DNA of 64,000 bases from DRGT01 sp035685445 (GCA_035685445.1 DASSAK010000074.1:1-64000), one strand, 5' to 3'; positions 34,025 through 43,621 are shown, counted from the first letter of the stretch. Notes: generated by a model from the sequence alone, not told the origin. Translations and numbers: made by a program.

Positions 34025-35753
34025 CCAAAAACAATGCAAATCCACCAATTGCGAATCCTTTCGTCAATCGTAAAGACCTGTCTAATGCATTGGAATAATC
34101 TTCAAAAATTTTTGGCCCCATCACTTTAACATTTGTTTGGTTTTCAATAATTTCAAATTTTGCAGGTTGAATGTTTTTTTCAGACTGTTTAGCTATGTCA
34201 AGATACCAAGATGACAGAGTTTGTGAATCTGTAACAAATCCTAATTGATAATATCCGTTTTTATTCCTAACTTTAACTGGAGAATAATGTGTGTCTGAAG
34301 TACAAAGTTCTAATAAATTGTAATTATTTTTTGTAAAATATTCTATGATTTTTTCTCGAACACCATTTTCCATATTGTTTGCATCAGCCCAACCAAGAAA
34401 ATATTTTTTGTTATTAATTTTTAAACATAAAACTCCGATACCTCCCATTCCTAAATCATGTGTATTAAGATTCATGTTTTTTGAATTTGCATAACCAAAT
34501 TCCAAAGGATAGTTTTCTTTTGTCATTAAAGTGTCAAGACATGATTTTGCAGCTTTTAGCATATCTTCTGAATCTGTTTTAGAGATTTCTTGACCCATTG
34601 CATTGTGACAATCTACTACCATTACTCTTTCATACATTCTATTTTTTGAATATTGTTCAATCTCTGTTTTCACATAACTTGGTAAATCTTCCATACCGTG
34701 TGGAGACAAGGATAAAAACAACAAAGCGTTTTTTCCAAACAACATTCCAATTGCTCTTGCCTTGTTTATTTGGACAGTAACAGGTTCAGTACACGTTAGT
34801 CCTTCTTGAGAAATTGAATCAGTTGAGAGACTTTGCAAATAATTCTCAACTTCATTTTTAGATGGGAGGTTTAGTGAATGGTCAGATATGCTATGCATTA
34901 CCATAGCCGAAGAATCAAGATTTTTGTAAATCAAGTATGGAATATTGCTTCCACCAATTGGATGATATGGGCCTGGATGAATTTCTGGTAAAACTAAACG
35001 AAATTCAGAATTTTGGTCTTTAGTTTTTAATCTAATTTGTGAAGTGTTAACAGTTTTTGGTTTGGAACGTTTTTCTATTAGAGATTCCATTTCAGACAAA
35101 TCATTTTTTCCGACGGAGGAAAGATAAGCTTGAACAAGCTCATGTGTGCTTTTAACTTCTGGTCTACCTGCCTTATCGGTAAAATATGACCAAGTACTTG
35201 CTAATGCAAGAAAAACAACTCCAAAGATTAAAGCTAAGGGATCACCCAGGGTTGTAGTCCACATATTTTGTGGAATTAATGCTAAAAACATAGATAGAGG
35301 TTGCAATAAACACAGTAACAATGCCTTTCTAATTTTTAATCCAAGAACAGTTGTAAGCAATCCAATTCTAAAGCTTGCAAACAAAAACATGCCAACTGTT
35401 ATTACAAATAATGAGGGTTCAATTTTGGAAAATATTGAAACAGATGCTAGCCCTAACAATGTAGTAACTAGCCATATTATATTTCCAAATAATGACATGT
35501 GAAGCGATTTTGAATATTCTTTATTTTTGATAAAACGTGAATCAATCAATTGTGTTATTACAAGCGCACCTAACACCAATCCTAGTCTTAGAAAAAGTTC
35601 ATCACTTTGAAGATAACTAAAAACTGTTGTTGCTACAAGCAACCCAGAAACAATTATTGAAAATGCTAACGACTGGCGCCAATTTGATGGAGTTAAAAGT
35701 GAAAATGAATATCTTCTATGAATACGTGAAACATGATCAGGCGATTCTTCCAT
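34008..35753 (-). CDS. DUF2070 family membrane protein
   Basis: A 581-residue archaeal protein. The first ~190 residues span the membrane about six times (SLAFSIIVSGLLVATTVFSYL and following). A large soluble domain carries conserved LPEIHPGPYHPIGGSNIPYL, LSLSPHGMEDLPSYV and VVDCHNAMGQE, and a final hydrophobic helix (GFAIGGFALFLASLIL) closes the protein. DUF2070 is found only in archaea and has no known function; the His/Asp-rich motifs suggest a metal-dependent site. It is directly downstream of Sec61-beta (7 bp) and probably cotranscribed. Confidence 0.88.
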   Translation of the reverse strand: MEESPDHVSRIHRRYSFSLLTPSNWRQSLAFSIIVSGLLVATTVFSYLQSDELFLRLGLVLGALVITQLIDSRFIKNKEYSKSLHMSLFGNIIWLVTTLLGLASVSIFSKIEPSLFVITVGMFLFASFRIGLLTTVLGLKIRKALLLCLLQPLSMFLALIPQNMWTTTLGDPLALIFGVVFLALASTWSYFTDKAGRPEVKSTHELVQAYLSSVGKNDLSEMESLIEKRSKPKTVNTSQIRLKTKDQNSEFRLVLPEIHPGPYHPIGGSNIPYLIYKNLDSSAMVMHSISDHSLNLPSKNEVENYLQSLSTDSISQEGLTCTEPVTVQINKARAIGMLFGKNALLFLSLSPHGMEDLPSYVKTEIEQYSKNRMYERVMVVDCHNAMGQEISKTDSEDMLKAAKSCLDTLMTKENYPLEFGYANSKNMNLNTHDLGMGGIGVLCLKINNKKYFLGWADANNMENGVREKIIEYFTKNNYNLLELCTSDTHYSPVKVRNKNGYYQLGFVTDSQTLSSWYLDIAKQSEKNIQPAKFEIIENQTNVKVMGPKIFEDYSNALDRSLRLTKGFAIGGFALFLASLIL

Positions 35754-35760
35754 TTTTTAA

Positions 35761-35928
35761 TCACGGAACAAGAAAAATGTCTATTGCCCATGAAATTGCA
35801 ATAAGACTAATTGGAATAGTAACCACAATTTTTGGATCTATCTTGAATCCTTTGGTTTCGTCTTCAAAGAATCTCAATAGTCCTGCACTTGACGCTGGAA
35901 GTGGTGCACCTTTCTTTTTACTACTCAT
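35761..35928 (-). CDS. secG: Preprotein translocase subunit Sec61-beta
   Basis: A 55-residue tail-anchored subunit of the archaeal SecYE-beta channel. The sequence MSSKKKGAPLPASSAGLLRF continues with FEDETKGFKIDPK, the conserved cytoplasmic part. A single transmembrane helix (about 35-54, VVTIPISLIAISWAIDIFLV) ends the protein. Positive start, Pro/Ser linker and length all match the family. It is the first gene of an operon with DUF2070 and divergent from a CPA2 antiporter. An overlapping plus-strand frame (35627-36013) is a shadow. Confidence 0.92.
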   Translation of the reverse strand: MSSKKKGAPLPASSAGLLRFFEDETKGFKIDPKIVVTIPISLIAISWAIDIFLVP

Positions 35929-36076
35929 AGTTGCTTTACAAAGTCAGGATTTTAGAATAAAAACTTTTTTGATGCCTAGAAATGCATCTATCAAAATTTC
36001 ATGCCTGTTTTGAGAAAAAATCAACTTAGAATATGTAAGATAGTTTAATCAATGTCATCATGAAATTACAGGCAAA

Positions 36077-37288
36077 ATGGTCTCAGAATTTGATGTGATT
36101 CCTACTATCATTGGGGTGTTATTTTTAGTCATCCCAGCCCTGCTTTTGGGAAGATTGTGTTCACACTTCAAAATTTCTGAAGTAATCGGATTTGTTTTTG
36201 CAGGAATAATCCTCGGACCATTTGCTTTGGGAGGAATAATTCCACTATTTGATGGGACGGTAGTAGAACTAAACAAAGTGATGTTAGCACTTTGGCAAAT
36301 ATCGGGGATCATTATTTTATTTTCTGCTGGGTTGCATTTTACATTTCATGATCTAATAAAGGCAGGTCCTAAAGCAGCAACAGTTGGAATTATGGGAGTA
36401 ATTACACCACTAGTTTTGGGATATTATATCACAGTTTTGATGGGTTTTGATTGGACTGTTGCAATAGTAATAGGTACTGCGCTCAGTGCAACAAGCATTG
36501 CAATAGCAGTCACAATTTTAGAAGAGATCGGAAAGGGAAAAACAGAAGAAGGAAATATTCTAGTCAATTCAGCAGTTTTAGATGATGTTCTAGGTCTTGC
36601 TATACTTTCAGCTGCAATTTCCATAATTGCATCTCAGTCATTTCCACCTATAGGATCAATCGCAATTACAACTGGAACAAATATTGGTTTTTGGTTTTTG
36701 ATTTTACTTGGAGCTGTTTTTCTTTTGCCGAAAATTGTACACGGAGTTGCAAGAACACATCCTACTACACTAGAAGCAAGGGGTACAAAACAAGGTGTTG
36801 CTTTAGGGTCTGCATTTGGTATTGCAGCTATTGCATCAAGTGTTGGATTGAATCCGATAGTTGGTGCATTTGCAGCAGGCATGGGATTGGCAGGTTCCAA
36901 ACTATCAGTACAAGTTCGTGAATTTGTTGGCAGATTAAAGGTAATTGTGGCACCATTATTTTTTGTAATTATTGGTGCACATGTAGACATTACACAAATT
37001 TCATCAATTAATTGGTTATTGTTTGCAGTACTTGTAACAATTGCAGTTGTTAGCAAGGTTCTAGGTTGTGGAATACCTGCATCAGTCATGTTAAAAAATA
37101 CCAAGAGAGGTTTTCGGATAGGATATGGAATGATTGCAAGAGGAGAAGTGGCTTTCATAGTTGCAGGGATAGGATTAGCAGAAGGTGTTCTTTCAAATGA
37201 GTTTTATTCAACAATTATTTTTGTAATTTTAGCTACAATTTTCATTGCACCTCTACTTCTTCGCCATTCATTTAAATCTGATTCCTAA
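36077..37288 (+). CDS. CPA2-family cation:proton antiporter (Kef/NapA type), copy 1
   Basis: A 403-residue membrane transporter with about 12 hydrophobic helices. Family marks are EVIGFVFAGIILGPFALGG at the N-terminus, ALSATSIAIAVTILEEIGK and VNSAVLDDVLGLAIL, which carries the paired acidic residues used by Na+/H+ exchangers, and RGEVAFIVAGIGLAEGV near the end. There are no TrkA-N/TrkA-C regulatory domains, so it is more NapA-like than Kef-like. It probably regulates internal pH and Na+ or K+. A second copy starts at 63246. Confidence 0.9.
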   Translation: MVSEFDVIPTIIGVLFLVIPALLLGRLCSHFKISEVIGFVFAGIILGPFALGGIIPLFDGTVVELNKVMLALWQISGIIILFSAGLHFTFHDLIKAGPKAATVGIMGVITPLVLGYYITVLMGFDWTVAIVIGTALSATSIAIAVTILEEIGKGKTEEGNILVNSAVLDDVLGLAILSAAISIIASQSFPPIGSIAITTGTNIGFWFLILLGAVFLLPKIVHGVARTHPTTLEARGTKQGVALGSAFGIAAIASSVGLNPIVGAFAAGMGLAGSKLSVQVREFVGRLKVIVAPLFFVIIGAHVDITQISSINWLLFAVLVTIAVVSKVLGCGIPASVMLKNTKRGFRIGYGMIARGEVAFIVAGIGLAEGVLSNEFYSTIIFVILATIFIAPLLLRHSFKSDS

Positions 37289-37313
37289 TTCATTTTTCAA
37301 AAAAGTTGTTTTA

Positions 37314-37643
37314 CTAATTTTTTTTCAATTTAGTAATGGTTTCTATTAGGGAATTAATTGATTTTAGTATTTTTTCCTGTTTTTCATGATCTTTTTCTTG
37401 CTCAAGTTCCTTTGAAAGGGTTTGAAGTTTTTTCTCAAGAATTTCTATAGTAGTGGAAGGTTTTTCCTCTTTCTTTTCTATTGGTTCAATCACCTGTTTT
37501 TCAGGTTCTTTGCCACAGTTTACACATAATGCATTGCCATCCATCATGACTCGAACACCTTTGCAGTAAGGACAGGGCTCGCTCAGCAAAGTTGCTCCTT
37601 TAAGTAACATTTCTACTGCTTTTTTGGTTAGATCTGCAGGCAC
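37314..37643 (-). CDS. Autoantigen p27-like zinc ribbon/coiled-coil protein
   Basis: A 109-residue protein with the Auto_anti-p27 (Sjogren's syndrome/scleroderma autoantigen 1) domain: KKAVEMLLKGATLLSEPCPYC then NALCVNCGKE, with zinc ligands C24, C27, C40 and C43. The second half is a Lys/Glu coiled coil. Family members are widespread in archaea; the function is unknown. Convergent with the antiporter and divergent from the eIF1 gene. Confidence 0.82.
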   Translation of the reverse strand: MPADLTKKAVEMLLKGATLLSEPCPYCKGVRVMMDGNALCVNCGKEPEKQVIEPIEKKEEKPSTTIEILEKKLQTLSKELEQEKDHEKQEKILKSINSLIETITKLKKN

Positions 37644-37749
37644 ATGTATTTTTACAAAAATCCTTGTAAAAAATCCATCTTAAACAATGATTTGTAGATT
37701 TATTCAGACAAGGCTTAATAGTATGTGAATGGGAAATTATTTCGAACGA

Positions 37750-38058
37750 ATGGCAGTTATTTGTAATACTTGTGGCCTTCCTGAAGATTTATGCGCGTGT
37801 GGCGAACTTGCCAAAGATAGTACTAAGATTGTAATTCGATTAGAAACCAGACGATTTAGGAAAAAAGGTACAATGATTGAGGGACTAGATCCCAAATTAA
37901 ACAATCTTGAAAGTGTTGCCAAGGAATTAAAAAACAAATACGCATGTGGCGGTACTGCAAAGGATGGATACATTTTCTTGCAAGGAGACCATAGAGACAC
38001 AATTAAAGAAACACTAGTTGGTTTAGGGTTTGCAGAATCAACAATAGAGCTTCATTAG
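37750..38058 (+). CDS. Translation initiation factor aIF1 (SUI1 family)
   Basis: A 102-residue archaeal SUI1/eIF1 protein that helps the small ribosomal subunit select start codons. It has an N-terminal Cys-rich extension, MAVICNTCGLPEDLCACGEL, then KIVIRLETRRFRKKGTMIEGL, LKNKYACGGTAKDGYIFLQGDH and LVGLGF. An upstream in-frame ATG at 37729 adds seven residues; the internal ATG matches the usual archaeal N-terminus better. Confidence 0.92.
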   Translation: MAVICNTCGLPEDLCACGELAKDSTKIVIRLETRRFRKKGTMIEGLDPKLNNLESVAKELKNKYACGGTAKDGYIFLQGDHRDTIKETLVGLGFAESTIELH

Positions 38059-38065
38059 AAATAAC

Positions 38066-39058
38066 TTGAATAAAACAAACAAAGCTATACAAGGATTAGG
38101 AATTCCATATGCTGCATTAATCTCTGTGGTGTTTGGAATTATGGTTATTTCTTTCCCTATAGGAGCTTTTGTGATGTTTAACAGCAATATAGGCAATGAA
38201 ATAAATTTTGAGTATCCGTTAAGCGGATTTGATTTTTTCTTAGGAGGCATAGGTTATGAGATTCCAGTAGAGTTTGAAATTGGCGATGCATTTATTGTAA
38301 TTTGGGTTTTGTTTTTAATTTTATTTACAATTTCATTTCTAGGTCCGAAAAGAGATTTTCTCAAAACATTGATTCCCATTGTTTCTAATGGAAAGTATCC
38401 ACTAGAATCAAATTATCTAGTTTCAATGATAAAATGGTTCAGCATACTAGTGTTAGTTTCAGGAATAATTAATTTTGCACAAGAAAGTGTTGGAGTGACC
38501 ATTGAAGCACCTCCTGCTAAAAATGAATTAATTCGATTTTATGATGTTACAATTGCTCCAATTATAGAAGAAATTGGATTCAGAGTATTACTAATTGGAC
38601 TGCCACTTTTTGCTTTTTATTCCCACAAAACATCCTTTTCTCATTTTTTCAAATCCCTGTGGAACCCATCGGATAATCTAAACATTTTTGATTCTCAAAA
38701 GGCAATTACCTTGATCGTAATTGTCGCAGTATTTTTTGGAATTGCTCATATTCTTTCTGGCGAACCATGGAGTAGTGGAAAATTTACCCAAGCTGCTATT
38801 AGTGGAATAATAATTGGATGGGTTTATTTTAGAATCGGCCTGGTCCCAGCAATTTTGATTCATTGGGCTACAAATTATTTTGTGTTCTCTTATGTTTACA
38901 TGATTGCAGACTTTGCGGAGGTTTCAGTATCGGAGGCCTTTGAGCATTCTTTAATGACGGTTTTTGAAATGTTGTTTATTGCCTTGGGAATTATTTCAAT
39001 AACAATGATGATTATCAATAGATATTTTTTTAAAAAGAAAGAGAAATTAGAAATTTAA
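38066..39058 (+). CDS. CPBP-family intramembrane glutamic protease
   Basis: A 330-residue membrane protein of the CaaX-protease/bacteriocin-processing (Abi) family, related to Rce1. All active-site motifs are visible: EEIGFR (Glu-Glu-x3-Arg), FGIAH (Phe-x3-His) and HWATN (His-x3-Asn), each inside predicted helices in the second half. About eight transmembrane segments. It would cut within the membrane; the substrate is unknown. The start is TTG 38066, only seven bases after the aIF1 stop, so it may be cotranscribed. Confidence 0.88.
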   Translation: MNKTNKAIQGLGIPYAALISVVFGIMVISFPIGAFVMFNSNIGNEINFEYPLSGFDFFLGGIGYEIPVEFEIGDAFIVIWVLFLILFTISFLGPKRDFLKTLIPIVSNGKYPLESNYLVSMIKWFSILVLVSGIINFAQESVGVTIEAPPAKNELIRFYDVTIAPIIEEIGFRVLLIGLPLFAFYSHKTSFSHFFKSLWNPSDNLNIFDSQKAITLIVIVAVFFGIAHILSGEPWSSGKFTQAAISGIIIGWVYFRIGLVPAILIHWATNYFVFSYVYMIADFAEVSVSEAFEHSLMTVFEMLFIALGIISITMMIINRYFFKKKEKLEI

Positions 39059-39118
39059 CAGTTTTAGCTTAAAAACACTTGAATTTGCGATGGCTAGCCA
39101 GTCAACAAATGTAAATTT

Positions 39119-39274
39119 TTATTCTATTCCCGCTCCACCAGTTTTCTTTTTGTTAAATTCGATCATTTTTTTTGAGCATGCTGCTAATTCTTCACTTGTA
39201 TGCTTACTTTTTGGTCGTTTACACATTGGACAAATCTCTTCTCTAGATGTTGTTTTAGGGGGTTTATTCATCAT
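39119..39274 (-). CDS. Small CPxC zinc-binding protein, paralogue B (51 aa)
   Basis: Fifty-one residues, starting MMNKPPKTTS, with REEICPMCKRPKSKHTSEEL and ACSKK. It matches the protein at 9469-9621 over the whole zinc motif (Cys-Pro-x-Cys, PKS-x-HT-x-EE, Cys-Ser) and has the same MM start and Lys-rich tail. The 30-kb separation and opposite strand point to an old duplication. A TATA-like ACTATAAATG lies about 25 bp upstream. The longer plus-strand frame over it (39090-39455) is spurious. Function unknown. Confidence 0.7.
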   Translation of the reverse strand: MMNKPPKTTSREEICPMCKRPKSKHTSEELAACSKKMIEFNKKKTGGAGIE

Positions 39275-39517
39275 CACAACAAACTTGGCATTTATCATTT
39301 ATAGTATTTTACAAAACGAAAGGGTTAGTAGCAGAGAGTGGCAAAATTTTTGCTCATCTTCAACTGCACTAAACCATATACCACGTTTACAAAATTTGTT
39401 TAAAAGTAGATGTATTTTCAGAATAACCAACAAAATTCATCGTTTCTTTTATTAAGGATAAAATTATAAGAATTTTGAATATTGCAACAATTGATTGAAA
39501 AAGTGAGTTTTCTGACG

Positions 39518-39525
39518 CTTATAAT
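39518..39525 (+). promoter_or_regulatory. TATA box of glnA
   Basis: CTTATAAT sits 24-31 bp before the first codon of glutamine synthetase, so the transcript would begin at or within a few bases of the start codon, the leaderless pattern common in thaumarchaea. The rest of the 274-bp gap (39275-39548) holds no other gene or repeat I can see, apart from the opposite promoter of the small zinc gene. Confidence 0.5.
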
Positions 39526-39548
39526 CAAAAAAGACTTCAGGATGTTAT

Positions 39549-41006
39549 TTGAATAAAAAAATGGATGGACAAAGCGTACTAAAAAAAATTGAAGAAGAGA
39601 AAATCTCATTCATAGATTTTTGGTTTGTAGATGTTTTTGGCGAGCTTCGAAGTATGGGGATGCCAGGATATACACTGCAACCTGAAGATTTTAAAAATGG
39701 GCTTGAAAAACTTGATGCAAGTTCTATTGTTGGATTCAAATCTGTAAACAAATCAGACATGGTGATGAAACCAGACCCAAAAACTTTGAGAATACTTCCA
39801 CCAGATTATGACTCAGGAAATAGAAAAAATGCAAGAATGTTTTGTGATTTGTACGAGGGAAATGCTACAGAAGAGTCAAGGTTTAATCGTGATTCAAGAG
39901 GAATTGTTGACAAGGCAAAAAAGGAACTAAGAAACCAAGGTTTTACTCATACAATGTGGGGTCCAGAGATTGAATTTTTTGTTTTTGATGCCATAAACAT
40001 TTACCCATCACCTTATGCCGCAACCCATTCTTATGGTGGTTCTGGTTATTCAATTGAATCTAAAGAATCTCCTTGGGCAAAAGGAAACATAAGCACTGCA
40101 ATTGATATAAAAGAAGGATATTATCCATCACAGCCAAAAGACACCCTAGATAGTTTTAGAAAAGACATTTGTGATGATCTTTACAAATATTTTGCAATTG
40201 AAGTAGAAGCTGAGCATCACGAAGTTGCAACTTCTGGTCAGAGTGAAATCAATCTAAAGTATGGAGAGATGACTGAAATTGCAGACTCTGTAATAACGAT
40301 AAAAAACTTGGTGAAGGTAAAGGCAAAGAAAAGAAACAAGGTTGCAACATTCATGTCAAAACCAATCTATGGGGATAATGCTTCTGCCATGCATACCCAT
40401 CAAAGCTTATGGAAAGATTCCAAAAACGTAATGTTCGATCCAGATGACGAAGTGGCACAGCTTTCTCAGACAGCTAGATATTACATTGGAGGATTGTTAG
40501 ACCATGCAAAGGGTCTTTGTGCAATTACAAACCCAACAACAAATTCATACAAAAGACTAGTTCCTTACTTTGAAGCTCCCGTAAATCTGTGCTGGGGACT
40601 GGGAAACAGATCTGCAGCTATTAGAGTTCCAATGTATTTGAGAAACCAAGAAAAAAGTAAACGAATTGAATACAGAGTACCTGATCCTACTGCCAACATT
40701 TACTTGTTAGAATCGGCATTAGTTTTAGCTGGACTCGATGGAATAAAACGGAAAATTGATCCTGGAGACCATGTAGAAGAAAATGTATACAAAATGTCAA
40801 AACAAAAAAAGAGAGATCTTAAAATCGGTTCATTACCGGTAACGCTTAAAGATGCTTTAGATGAATTACAAAGTGATAAAAAATTCTTAGAAAGTGTATT
40901 TACGTATGATTTTCTTGATGCATATATTGAATTAAAATACAAAGAATACGCTGCATTCGCACAAACACCTACAACGTGGGAAATTTCCATGTATGCTGAT
41001 GCATGA
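39549..41006 (+). CDS. glnA: Glutamine synthetase, type I
   Basis: Assimilates ammonia into glutamine using ATP, central in an ammonia-oxidiser. At 485 residues it is of normal GSI length. Motifs include GPEIEFFVFD (metal and glutamate site), VEAEHHEVATSGQSEI, MHTHQSLW, NPTTNSYKRLVP (ammonia/ATP region) and NRSAAIRVP. No clear adenylylation-loop Tyr motif (NLYDLP) is present, as expected for the archaeal alpha type. The frame opens with TTG 39549; ATG 39561 is another candidate. Confidence 0.96.
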   Translation: MNKKMDGQSVLKKIEEEKISFIDFWFVDVFGELRSMGMPGYTLQPEDFKNGLEKLDASSIVGFKSVNKSDMVMKPDPKTLRILPPDYDSGNRKNARMFCDLYEGNATEESRFNRDSRGIVDKAKKELRNQGFTHTMWGPEIEFFVFDAINIYPSPYAATHSYGGSGYSIESKESPWAKGNISTAIDIKEGYYPSQPKDTLDSFRKDICDDLYKYFAIEVEAEHHEVATSGQSEINLKYGEMTEIADSVITIKNLVKVKAKKRNKVATFMSKPIYGDNASAMHTHQSLWKDSKNVMFDPDDEVAQLSQTARYYIGGLLDHAKGLCAITNPTTNSYKRLVPYFEAPVNLCWGLGNRSAAIRVPMYLRNQEKSKRIEYRVPDPTANIYLLESALVLAGLDGIKRKIDPGDHVEENVYKMSKQKKRDLKIGSLPVTLKDALDELQSDKKFLESVFTYDFLDAYIELKYKEYAAFAQTPTTWEISMYADA

Positions 41007-41053
41007 CATTTTTACGTTAGGTTATTTTTAAATTGATTTTAATAAAAATGAGA

Positions 41054-41965
41054 TTAAAGATTCAGTGCAATCTTTAATCCTTTGTACCTGTTTCTAATAG
41101 TTACTTCTGTAACACCTGCAGCCTCTGCTACATCACGTTGTGTTTTGTTTTCACCATTAGTGACACAGGCAACATAAAGTGCGGCGGCTGCTAACCCCAT
41201 TGGATCCTTTCCTGCTGAGATTTTGATTTCTTCTGCGGTTTGAAGAATTTTTGTTGCTTCTCGTTTAGTTTTTTCAGACAATCCTGCTTTGCTAGCAATT
41301 CTTGCTACACATTTGATAGGATCAACTACTGGCATTTTTAAACTGAGTTCTCTCAAGAGAAGACGATAACACCTAGCAATGTCTTTTCTTTTTATATTAC
41401 TTGCATTTCCGATATCTTTTAGTGTTCTAGGAGTTTCTGTGTCACGACATGCAGCATAAAGCGCTGATGCAATAAGCGCTGAAATTGAACGGCCTCTAAC
41501 AAGACCTTTTTCAAGAGCTTTTCTGTAAATATAAGCTGCTTTTTCAATAACTGCATCACCAACTGCTAATTTGTCTTTCAGTCTATCTAATTCACTAAAT
41601 GCTTGTCTAAAGTTTCTATCAACTGGTTCATGAACTTGACTTCTACTATCCCAAGTTCGTAATCTTTCAATGGTACTTCTCATAGATGCAGATAATGGTT
41701 TTCCAGTCGCATCTCTATCTGTAGGTCCAATAATTGTTGCAAGGCCCATGTCATGCATAGCTAATGATGTTGGAACTCCAGCTCTACTTCGTCCTTCGTG
41801 TTCTTCTTTAGAAAACGATCTCCATTCAGGTCCTGATTCCTCTACTTTTTCTGTTATTACAAAACCACACTTGCCACAAAAATTTTCACCAGTGTTTGCA
41901 TCGGTGACCAATGTGCCTTTACCACATCTAGGACATCTATCTTTTGGATTTACATTTTTTACCAT
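41054..41965 (-). CDS. tfb: Transcription initiation factor TFB
   Basis: Archaeal TFIIB homologue, 303 residues. It has a zinc ribbon (DRCPRCGKG...FCGKCGFVI), a B-reader region (GPEWRSFS...AGVPTSLAMHDMGLATIIG) and two cyclin repeats. The helix-turn-helix at the end (TQRDVAEAAGVTEVTIRNRYK) contacts the BRE element. It recruits RNA polymerase to TBP-bound promoters; TBP itself is at 52222. Thaumarchaea often have several TFBs, so this may be one of a set. Confidence 0.96.
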   Translation of the reverse strand: MVKNVNPKDRCPRCGKGTLVTDANTGENFCGKCGFVITEKVEESGPEWRSFSKEEHEGRSRAGVPTSLAMHDMGLATIIGPTDRDATGKPLSASMRSTIERLRTWDSRSQVHEPVDRNFRQAFSELDRLKDKLAVGDAVIEKAAYIYRKALEKGLVRGRSISALIASALYAACRDTETPRTLKDIGNASNIKRKDIARCYRLLLRELSLKMPVVDPIKCVARIASKAGLSEKTKREATKILQTAEEIKISAGKDPMGLAAAALYVACVTNGENKTQRDVAEAAGVTEVTIRNRYKGLKIALNL

Positions 41966-42045
41966 AACAAATCGCCAAATTCCTGATTAGTTGTATTTAA
42001 CATTTGCTGAATCATTGTTAATAAAATTTTCGCTAATTTCTTATT

Positions 42046-42678
42046 TTAGGTGTCCAAAATCTGTAAAATTTGTCGAGAAAATGAAGGTTTTTCATTTTGC
42101 GAAATAGAAAACCTCAGATCATCTAAATTATCAACATCCATCATAATTCTTCTTACAAAGACCAACGAAGTATGGGAAGTTAATGATTTACCAGTAGTAA
42201 GATGAATTTTATAGCTATCTTCATCATAATGAGTTTTCATCAAATCAACAGGCATTCTTACTAGTGCATTAGTTCCATCGAATCTTCGTGAAGGAACTAT
42301 TAATGAAAACTTTGGCGGTGTTTGAAATTGCAATAAAAAATCAATATCTTGTGTTTTTATAAATGGAATGTCTTGTGGAAAAACAAGAGATATATCAAAA
42401 TCATTTTTTTTAACATAGTCATCAGCAATTGCAACTGCTGCATTTACTCCAGTTTCATCATCAGCAAGGCTAATGGTGTTAAATTGTTTAGAGATTTTTA
42501 ATGCTTCATCATCTTTTGAAACAACTATAATTTTATCAATTACGTTTGAAGCCGACAGAGTTTTTAAAACTTCTTCAAACATTAGTTTGCAAAGTATGAT
42601 TTTTTTTTCTTCATCAACATCTAAACGAGTTTTAGCATTAGAAAATGTTTTAACGGGAATTATCGCAGATGTTTTCAA
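42046..42678 (-). CDS. cofC: 2-phospho-L-lactate guanylyltransferase
   Basis: Activates phospholactate (or PEP/phosphoglycerate in some lineages) with GTP for coenzyme F420 synthesis. The 210-residue protein has the nucleotidyltransferase start SAIIPVKTFSNAKTRL, then IIVVSKDDEAL, DDETGVNAAVAIADD, VFPQDIPFI and a C-terminal LVPSRRFDGTNAL. It directly follows cofD with one intervening base, so the two steps are cotranscribed. Confidence 0.92.
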   Translation of the reverse strand: MKTSAIIPVKTFSNAKTRLDVDEEKKIILCKLMFEEVLKTLSASNVIDKIIVVSKDDEALKISKQFNTISLADDETGVNAAVAIADDYVKKNDFDISLVFPQDIPFIKTQDIDFLLQFQTPPKFSLIVPSRRFDGTNALVRMPVDLMKTHYDEDSYKIHLTTGKSLTSHTSLVFVRRIMMDVDNLDDLRFSISQNEKPSFSRQILQILDT

Positions 42679-42679
42679 A

Positions 42680-43621
42680 CTAGATGCGAATTTGTTTTAA
42701 AATAAAAGATGCTAATGCTTCTTCAGCTTGTTTTGTTTTCATTGTAATTTTTGTTTCATAAACACTCATATCCAAATTCTGAATTTTTTTTGCCTGCATT
42801 CTATCTTTTGAATCAACAACAATATTTGAACAAACATCAGAATACATTTTTGCCAATCCGTATGAATTTACTTCAATTCCAGCTGCTTCCATATATTTTC
42901 CAGCAGGGCCACTAATAGCTTTATCACCAATTAATGGACTAACAGCAACAACTTTTTTCTTTATTTTTGATAATTCTTTTCTAATTCCTTTGATTTGTAG
43001 CATGGGGCCAATACTAGTTAATGGATTTCCAGGTGCCAAAATCACAAGATCAGCATCATGAATTGCATTTACTGCTTCAGGATTTGGTCTTGCCTTATCA
43101 GCACCAATATACTGAATTCCTTCAACCTTATCTCTGCCCCTATATTTTACCCAAAATTCTTGAAGATGAAGCTCGCCCTTGTCTGTGATTATTCTAGTCT
43201 CCACACTGTTATCAGTTACAGGGATGATTTTTGCACCAACAGCAAATTTCTCACACATCCACTTTGTAATATCGCTCAAATTTTTTCCATTCTTTAACAT
43301 GTTAGTTCTAATAAGATGAGTTGCAGCATCCCTATCGCCAATTCTAAACCAGGTTTCTTCTCCAAAAACTTCCATCTGACGAAGAAAGTTAAATGTATCA
43401 TTTTTTATTCCCCAGCCTCTGTCGTAATCTAATAAATCTGCTAACCCATAGATTATAGTATCAATGTCAGGACATACGTACATTCCATAAAGCCAATAAT
43501 TATCGCCCACATTACTAACTACACTAGTGTTAGTTTCCTGTGAAACTAGGCCACGGACTAATTTAACAGAACCCGTTCCTCCAGCAAGAATTGTTACATT
43601 TTTTACCAAACTAAAACTCAA
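42680..43621 (-). CDS. cofD: 2-phospho-L-lactate transferase
   Basis: Transfers the activated phospholactate moiety to Fo, giving F420-0. The 313-residue enzyme opens with TILAGGTGSVKLVRGL, followed by VSNVGDNYWLYGMYVCPDIDT, FNFLRQMEVFGEETWFRIGDRD, LAPGNPLTSIGPML and VAVSPLIGDKAISGPAGK, all hallmarks of CofD. Together with cofC here and cofG/cofH at 56-58 kb, most of the F420 pathway is in this window; the glutamyl ligase CofE is not seen. Confidence 0.95.
   Translation of the reverse strand: MSFSLVKNVTILAGGTGSVKLVRGLVSQETNTSVVSNVGDNYWLYGMYVCPDIDTIIYGLADLLDYDRGWGIKNDTFNFLRQMEVFGEETWFRIGDRDAATHLIRTNMLKNGKNLSDITKWMCEKFAVGAKIIPVTDNSVETRIITDKGELHLQEFWVKYRGRDKVEGIQYIGADKARPNPEAVNAIHDADLVILAPGNPLTSIGPMLQIKGIRKELSKIKKKVVAVSPLIGDKAISGPAGKYMEAAGIEVNSYGLAKMYSDVCSNIVVDSKDRMQAKKIQNLDMSVYETKITMKTKQAEEALASFILKQIRI

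Noticed and set aside
35627..36013. Plus-strand 128-codon open frame
   Set aside because: Antisense to Sec61-beta and the start of DUF2070, both confidently identified.
39090..39455. Plus-strand 121-codon open frame before glnA
   Set aside because: It is antisense to the 51-aa zinc protein, which has a clear paralogue, and continues over the glnA promoter region with no recognisable domain.
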